NCBI RefSeq assembly: GCF_023278565.1 | Contig: NC_064673.1 | Coordinates: 1,798,001 to 1,862,000, forward strand | Direction of reading: 5' to 3' | Origin: Colletotrichum lupini | Lineage: Eukaryota > Ascomycota > Sordariomycetes > Glomerellales > Glomerellaceae | Length of the DNA: 64,000 nt | In this document: positions 59,976-64,000 of the stretch, in pieces | How positions within the stretch are numbered: position 1 is the stretch's first letter | How the letters are laid out: every line of letters begins with the position of its first letter | Translations under genes and position numbers: made by a program | Notes under the pieces: generated by a model | Databases searched by the model: none | Seen by the model: the letters and a program-made list of their open reading frames with translations, nothing else | What the model was told of the DNA's origin: nothing

Positions 59976-61088
59976 GGTGGAGGTTTTTCAATTATAACCA
60001 GAAAAAATAGAGACAAGCTAGTAGGCATAAAAGTTATTGAAACTTGTGTACAGCGAGACCATGGATATCAGGATGCCACCGTACTACATGATAAGAACAT
60101 TGTGGATAGTGAAAGTTCACCCCACGATCGGAAAAAGCAAAATGGCCTTCCGGAAGGCAAAAGTTTGATTTCGCCCGGACTTGAACCGGAGACCTTCAGT
60201 GTGTTAGACTGACGTGATAACCAACTACACCACGAAACCAGTGATTGTTAGATGCTGAAGGGCTGCGTTGACTCATGGAGGCCGCAGTCGGCAGGCCCTG
60301 AGTTTCCGCGAGGCAGCTCGCGGCAAGGATGGCCCCCGGACCCTCCGCGTCCGAGGTCGGGCCGGCGAATCCCCATTTGAGCCGATCTATTAGCGGGGCA
60401 TACCCACCACGGCCTCTCCATCACCCTCCTCTCACCGCCGAGAGCTGACGTTCGGCGCATACTTCGTAATGTCTCCCGAGTTTGTCCCTGGGTTCAACGA
60501 CTTCAAACGCTATCTCATGCATCTTTACGGCACAGCTTAGGCAGAAACGCGTGCTTTGCAACGTTTTCAAGACATGACCCCCAGGCAGCAAAGGTCTAGC
60601 AGGGATCATGGCAAGTCTACGGCTGCATGTCATGGTCTGAACTAAGATCAGCGGCCGATGGAGTAAACATGTCTAGTGGTCTCGGACTTGATCCGATTTG
60701 TCTAGCTCAGCATCATCTCAGCGGCAAGGCCCCAAGTTCATCCATGTGTGGAAAGCTTCGATGATGACTTGCGTTTGCTTTATCGTTTCGCGTCCTGCGG
60801 TTCCTTGACCCTTGCAACAGAAAGACAAGACAAACAAGAAAGACAAGATTTGATGAGAAATAAGCATTAAACTCCTTCCTCTCTGAGATTTATGAGTCAA
60901 CTGTTCTTGTTTGGGCAAGGGTGTAACGAGGATTGGATGGAGTCGTCTCACTTGGGGATATACTTAAAGAAGCCATGAGATTCTCGTGTTGCCTTGGTCG
61001 AAAGGTATCAACACCGGCCGAACCAACACCTTACTCCAAAGCACTCACTCTATCCCGCAACTCGAACTCATCTCGCTCACCATACATC
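59976..61088. other. intergenic region containing tRNA-Val
   Basis: About 1.1 kb between two plus-strand genes. It contains the tRNA-Val on the minus strand. No protein gene recognised in the rest. Confidence 0.55.
60166..60239 (-). tRNA. tRNA-Val (anticodon AAC)
   Basis: The minus strand folds as a complete 74-nt tRNA without intron. The acceptor GGTTTCG pairs with CGAAATC (one G-U). The D arm carries the A box TGGTGTAGTTGG. The anticodon arm is TCAGT/CTAACAC/ACTGA with anticodon AAC. The T arm is CCGGTTCAAGTCCGG, with a perfect B box GGTTCAAGTCC. The CCA end is not encoded, as expected in eukaryotes. Confidence 0.95.
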
Positions 61089-62573
61089 ATGAACCACGAG
61101 CGATACGAAGAACGCCTAAACCTCGTCAAGAGCGTCATCCACAACTACGGCCTCGAAGTAAGAAACCCCCCTCCCTCCTACCTTCCATCACCCACCTCTA
61201 TCTAACACCCCCTCAAGCCCGTCGACATCACCCCCATAGACTACGACGAAACAGCACCCTTCGCCTACAACAACTACATCTACAAAATCACTCTCTCCGC
61301 GCCCCTCACACCATCCTCCATCCCTCATGAACGCCGCCGCCCGTACACCCAGCCTCCCCCTGGGCAAGGCACTTCTACTGTGGTGATGCGCATCGCGAAC
61401 CCGAAAGCAGAAGGCGTAGTCCAAGACAACCGCGTTGAGAACGAGGTCGCGGCGATTCACCTCGCGCGAGAGGGTTTGGGTTCGTATAAGCCTGAGATCG
61501 CGGGGCTCGTCCCGGCGTTGTATGATTGGAGACCCCATCGTCCTTCCGAGATCACGGGGACGGAGGCGGGGGTGCCGGGCGACGGTGGCAGCAGCAGTTA
61601 CGGGTGGAGTCTGATGGAGTTCAAGAAGGGCGTGCCTCTCGATACCGTCTTCCGCGACATGAACGACGGAGAGAAGGGCGATGTGCTGGGCCAGATTGCG
61701 GATTTGGTTACGGGGATCCAGAGGGTTTCCTTGCCGATGAGTGTGAAGTCCCACGGGGGGCTGTCGATTGACGAAGCGGGAAGAATCGTGGGTGGTGCGA
61801 TGACGACGGTTAAAGGCGGACCTTGGGAGCGATATAGCGATTTCTGGAAGGCGAGGTTGGCAATCCGGCTGGAGGATGCGGATGCGAGTCCGGCACTGGA
61901 TGGGTGGAGGCCGAATGGTGTGCGGGAGCGTGTTGATCGGTTCTTGGAGTCTGGGCTGGAGAGGTATCTTGATGGGTCTGGAGTTGATGTTGGGAAGTTA
62001 GCTCTCATTCACGGGGATCTTAGTAAGTTGTATACTGCCCCGGTCAAGTCTGGTCTCGTCGTCAAGCCGATCCAGCTTACTGACATTCCTCTACCAGCTA
62101 CGAACAATACCCTCTACGATACGACCACCAAGAAACTCACCTCCATCCTCGACTTCGACTTCGCCTTCGTCTCCCACCCCTGTCACGAATTCTTCACGTC
62201 GCTAGGCGACGTCGGCGGCAACACGGGCGGCGGCACGGGGCGGGATCCAGATCTCAGCGGGTGTCTGCTCGGTAAAGCGATGTTGACGGGCGACTTTGAC
62301 GGGATCAGGAGGAGTCTACCGCAAGAGGCGTTGGGACAGCTCACGACGGCTCGAGCGTGGGATGATGCGTTGAGGGAGAGGGATGCGGTGCGGCCTAGTG
62401 AGATTAGGGGCATGGCTGCGCTGGATGGGTTGAGGAGGCTGGAGGCGCTGGCGTGTCCTTTTGCTTTGGAGCATCCTGTCATGTTGAGGCGGAAGACGAG
62501 GGAGGAGATTGAGGGGATGAGGGCGGTTGCAGAGAGGGAGCTTGTTAGGTGTCTTGAGGGGTTTGGGTATTAG
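61089..62573 (+). CDS. aminoglycoside-phosphotransferase-fold (APH) kinase-like protein
   Basis: Three exons, 61089-61157, 61218-62022 and 62098-62573, give 450 codons (449 aa). The kinase-like core shows VVMRIANP (beta-strand region), VENEVAAIHL (the helix-C Glu), and the catalytic HGDLTTNN at about 288-295, completed only by removing the 75-nt second intron. The metal-binding LDFDFA follows at about 309-314. This APH family is greatly expanded in filamentous ascomycetes; substrates are mostly unknown, and it should not be read as antibiotic resistance. The canonical strand Lys is not evident (VMRI), which may weaken ATP binding. The first intron ends in AAG (61215-61217) after a CTAAC branch site. 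Confidence 0.83.
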
Positions 62574-63296
62574 TTGATCATCTGGAGGCTTAGTGTCTTT
62601 GGAGATCAGGGAAGATGTAGATCTGATGAACCTGGCTCCCTTCCTCAGAGTTAAGTAACTAAGTTTGTGGCTCGCACGTTTCCTCGGGTATACCACAGCC
62701 ATTTTCCTTAGACGCCTAGACTGGCAACCATGATACGGGAAACCCGTGATGAAGTCTTGCCATTGCCACTACTATGATATAATAGAACTGTTTTGGTGGT
62801 TAAATCAATGGAAATATGAATCATTTGGGCATAACGTGGCTTTCTCGAAATATCCCAAAGGGTTCTGGATAGCAAGGACCGAACCCTGAAGTCTACCTAT
62901 ATACGATCATCATGGCTTCGTGCCTGAGAGCCATTGCGCCCTCTCCCATCTGTGGTCCGCAACTTTTGAGGGTTAGAAACTTGCTCAACCTTGGATGACC
63001 GGGTTCTCCAGCATCGTGGAATCCTCAGCCCTGCGATTCTTTAGCTTTTCAAAGGCCATGGAACTGTATCTCCGGAAAGAACCTGTACGGGCTACGCCCA
63101 GTTCATGGAGTGTATAAGACTCCTCTTCTTCTCCGATGCCAGTCTTCATCCCTCCAAGGCCTCGCAGTAATCATCATACTCGTAGTTCATACATCATACT
63201 ACCCAGTCTTCCATTCACACCCTACTTCTCAAGGCCTTCGAAGTCAACAACCCAAGAAATCACCACCTATCAAGACAAGCAACCACCACCGCTACA
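62574..63296. other. intergenic region
   Basis: About 0.7 kb with the 3' end of the APH-like gene and the promoter of the next gene. The last 100 nt are rich in CA and CT, as expected for a leader. No other feature recognised. Confidence 0.5.
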
Positions 63297-64000
63297 ATGC
63301 AGCTCAAAGACCTCCTTCCTGCCGGATTACTCCTTAACAACCTCTTCGATAAGGTGGAGAAGGCTGAAGAGCACGCAGACGGCCGCATCACCACCACCAA
63401 CACCAAGCAGGTAGAACTCGGCGATGTTATGTTCTTCCACGACGACCTGGATGACCTCAAGCGTTTACTCGCCACTGCCGGCTCAGATTCAGTCACAATC
63501 AAGAAGCTTCCCAAGACGAATGTTATCATCGTCAAGCGGACTGCGAGTAGTGGTGATAGTGCCAATGACGCTGTTGACGTTGTGGCAACACCTACTATGT
63601 TATCCACCTCACCTACCGCCACCGCCTCTACTTCACAATCCTCGCCAGCCACGGTTTCCGAGGCATATGACTTCTCAAAAGAGCTGAGAATACCAGTCGA
63701 AATAGAGGCACCCAAGTCACCTACAACATCCTCCCCGGAAGACATGGAGACCTTACGCGAAGAGGAAGAAGCCGCCAAGTCGGAGCCCAGCGGCAACGGC
63801 GCCACCAGCGACTACGACGTCGACCCTGAAACCCAGCCCACCCAGATTTCACCCAGAGACACTAAATACAAGACTCCTGGCGTATTCCCCTGGAGGAACA
63901 GGCTCTGTCGCTGCGTTTCCATCGGCGCCATATTTGGGAACAAGGACGACCGTCCAGCCAAGTCCGACGAGCCGCTGCCGCCGTACGAGGAGGGCGTTTC
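63297..64000 (+). CDS. hypothetical protein, N-terminal part (runs off the right edge)
   Basis: An open frame of 234 codons from the ATG at 63297 to the window end without a stop. The first 85 residues look folded: MQLKDLLPAGLLLNNLFDKVEKA, then VELGDVMFFHDDLDDLKRLL and VTIKKLPKTNVIIVKR. A Ser/Thr/Pro- and Glu-rich disordered stretch follows. Near the visible end are a Cys pair (LCRCVS) and SDEPLPPYEEG, an LPxY-type motif that could bind WW domains such as those of Rsp5-type ubiquitin ligases. No family is recognised. No intron is needed in the visible part. Confidence 0.6.
   Translation, partial: MQLKDLLPAGLLLNNLFDKVEKAEEHADGRITTTNTKQVELGDVMFFHDDLDDLKRLLATAGSDSVTIKKLPKTNVIIVKRTASSGDSANDAVDVVATPTMLSTSPTATASTSQSSPATVSEAYDFSKELRIPVEIEAPKSPTTSSPEDMETLREEEEAAKSEPSGNGATSDYDVDPETQPTQISPRDTKYKTPGVFPWRNRLCRCVSIGAIFGNKDDRPAKSDEPLPPYEEGV

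Noticed and set aside
1..64000. CRISPR arrays, bacterial operons, prophage or insertion sequences
   Set aside because: No spaced direct repeats, Shine-Dalgarno-led gene runs or transposase-like ORFs; gene structure is fungal throughout.
1..64000. Secondary-metabolite cluster
   Set aside because: The FAD oxidase and methyltransferase could belong to one, but they are 8 kb apart with core genes between them, and no synthase backbone gene is present.

Overview
The window looks like nuclear DNA of a filamentous ascomycete (Pezizomycotina, probably a Sordariomycete). Genes are sparse, with kilobase-scale leaders and intergenic stretches. Introns are short (about 45-140 nt) with GT...AG ends and CTRAC-like branch sites. 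There are no operons and no bacterial signals. I resolved 15 complete protein genes, two genes cut by the window edges and one intact tRNA-Val. Exon joins were built by hand from splice-site phase and protein-family motifs. All multi-exon models are consistent in phase and length, but none has transcript support.

Left part (1-29.2 kb): the tail of an AT-hook protein; an FNIP/Lst4-family gene (-); 9.3 kb without a recognisable gene; a ZRC1/COT1/Zhf1-type zinc transporter (-); a 1975-residue Iml1/DEPDC5 homologue (+); and a Vcx1-type Ca2+/H+ exchanger (+). Four consecutive recognisable genes therefore have homologues acting at or recruited to the vacuole. Two of them are subunits of the two GAP arms that report amino-acid state to TORC1 (Lst4 for Gtr2, Iml1 for Gtr1).

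Middle (30.7-37.5 kb): a more accessory-looking stretch, all on the + strand. It holds a secreted GH95 alpha-L-fucosidase, a BBE-type FAD oxidase, and a secreted CyanoVirin-N homology (CVNH) lectin-like protein. The CVNH gene is split by two weak introns and is visible only when three exons are joined. Two tRNA-like relics in opposite orientation follow it.

Right part (38.6-64 kb): mostly housekeeping genes. These are a TFIIIC delta/zinc-finger subunit (-), the GPI transamidase catalytic subunit Gpi8 (-), a class I methyltransferase (-), a large histidine-phosphatase-superfamily protein (+), a carnitine/acylcarnitine carrier (-), an Msc2/ZnT5-like His-rich CDF transporter (-), Alg1 mannosyltransferase (+), tRNA-Val(AAC) (-), an APH-fold kinase-like protein (+), and a hypothetical protein running off the right edge (+). 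A 152-nt almost pure C tract lies between the convergent phosphatase and carnitine-carrier genes.

The main unusual signals are the vacuole/TORC1 neighbourhood, the cryptic CVNH gene, a recurrent pair of short motifs (TACGCAGTA and CCTTAGGTA/GGTACCT types) in promoter-like gaps, and several AAG 3' splice acceptors. I did not find a clearly new multi-gene system.
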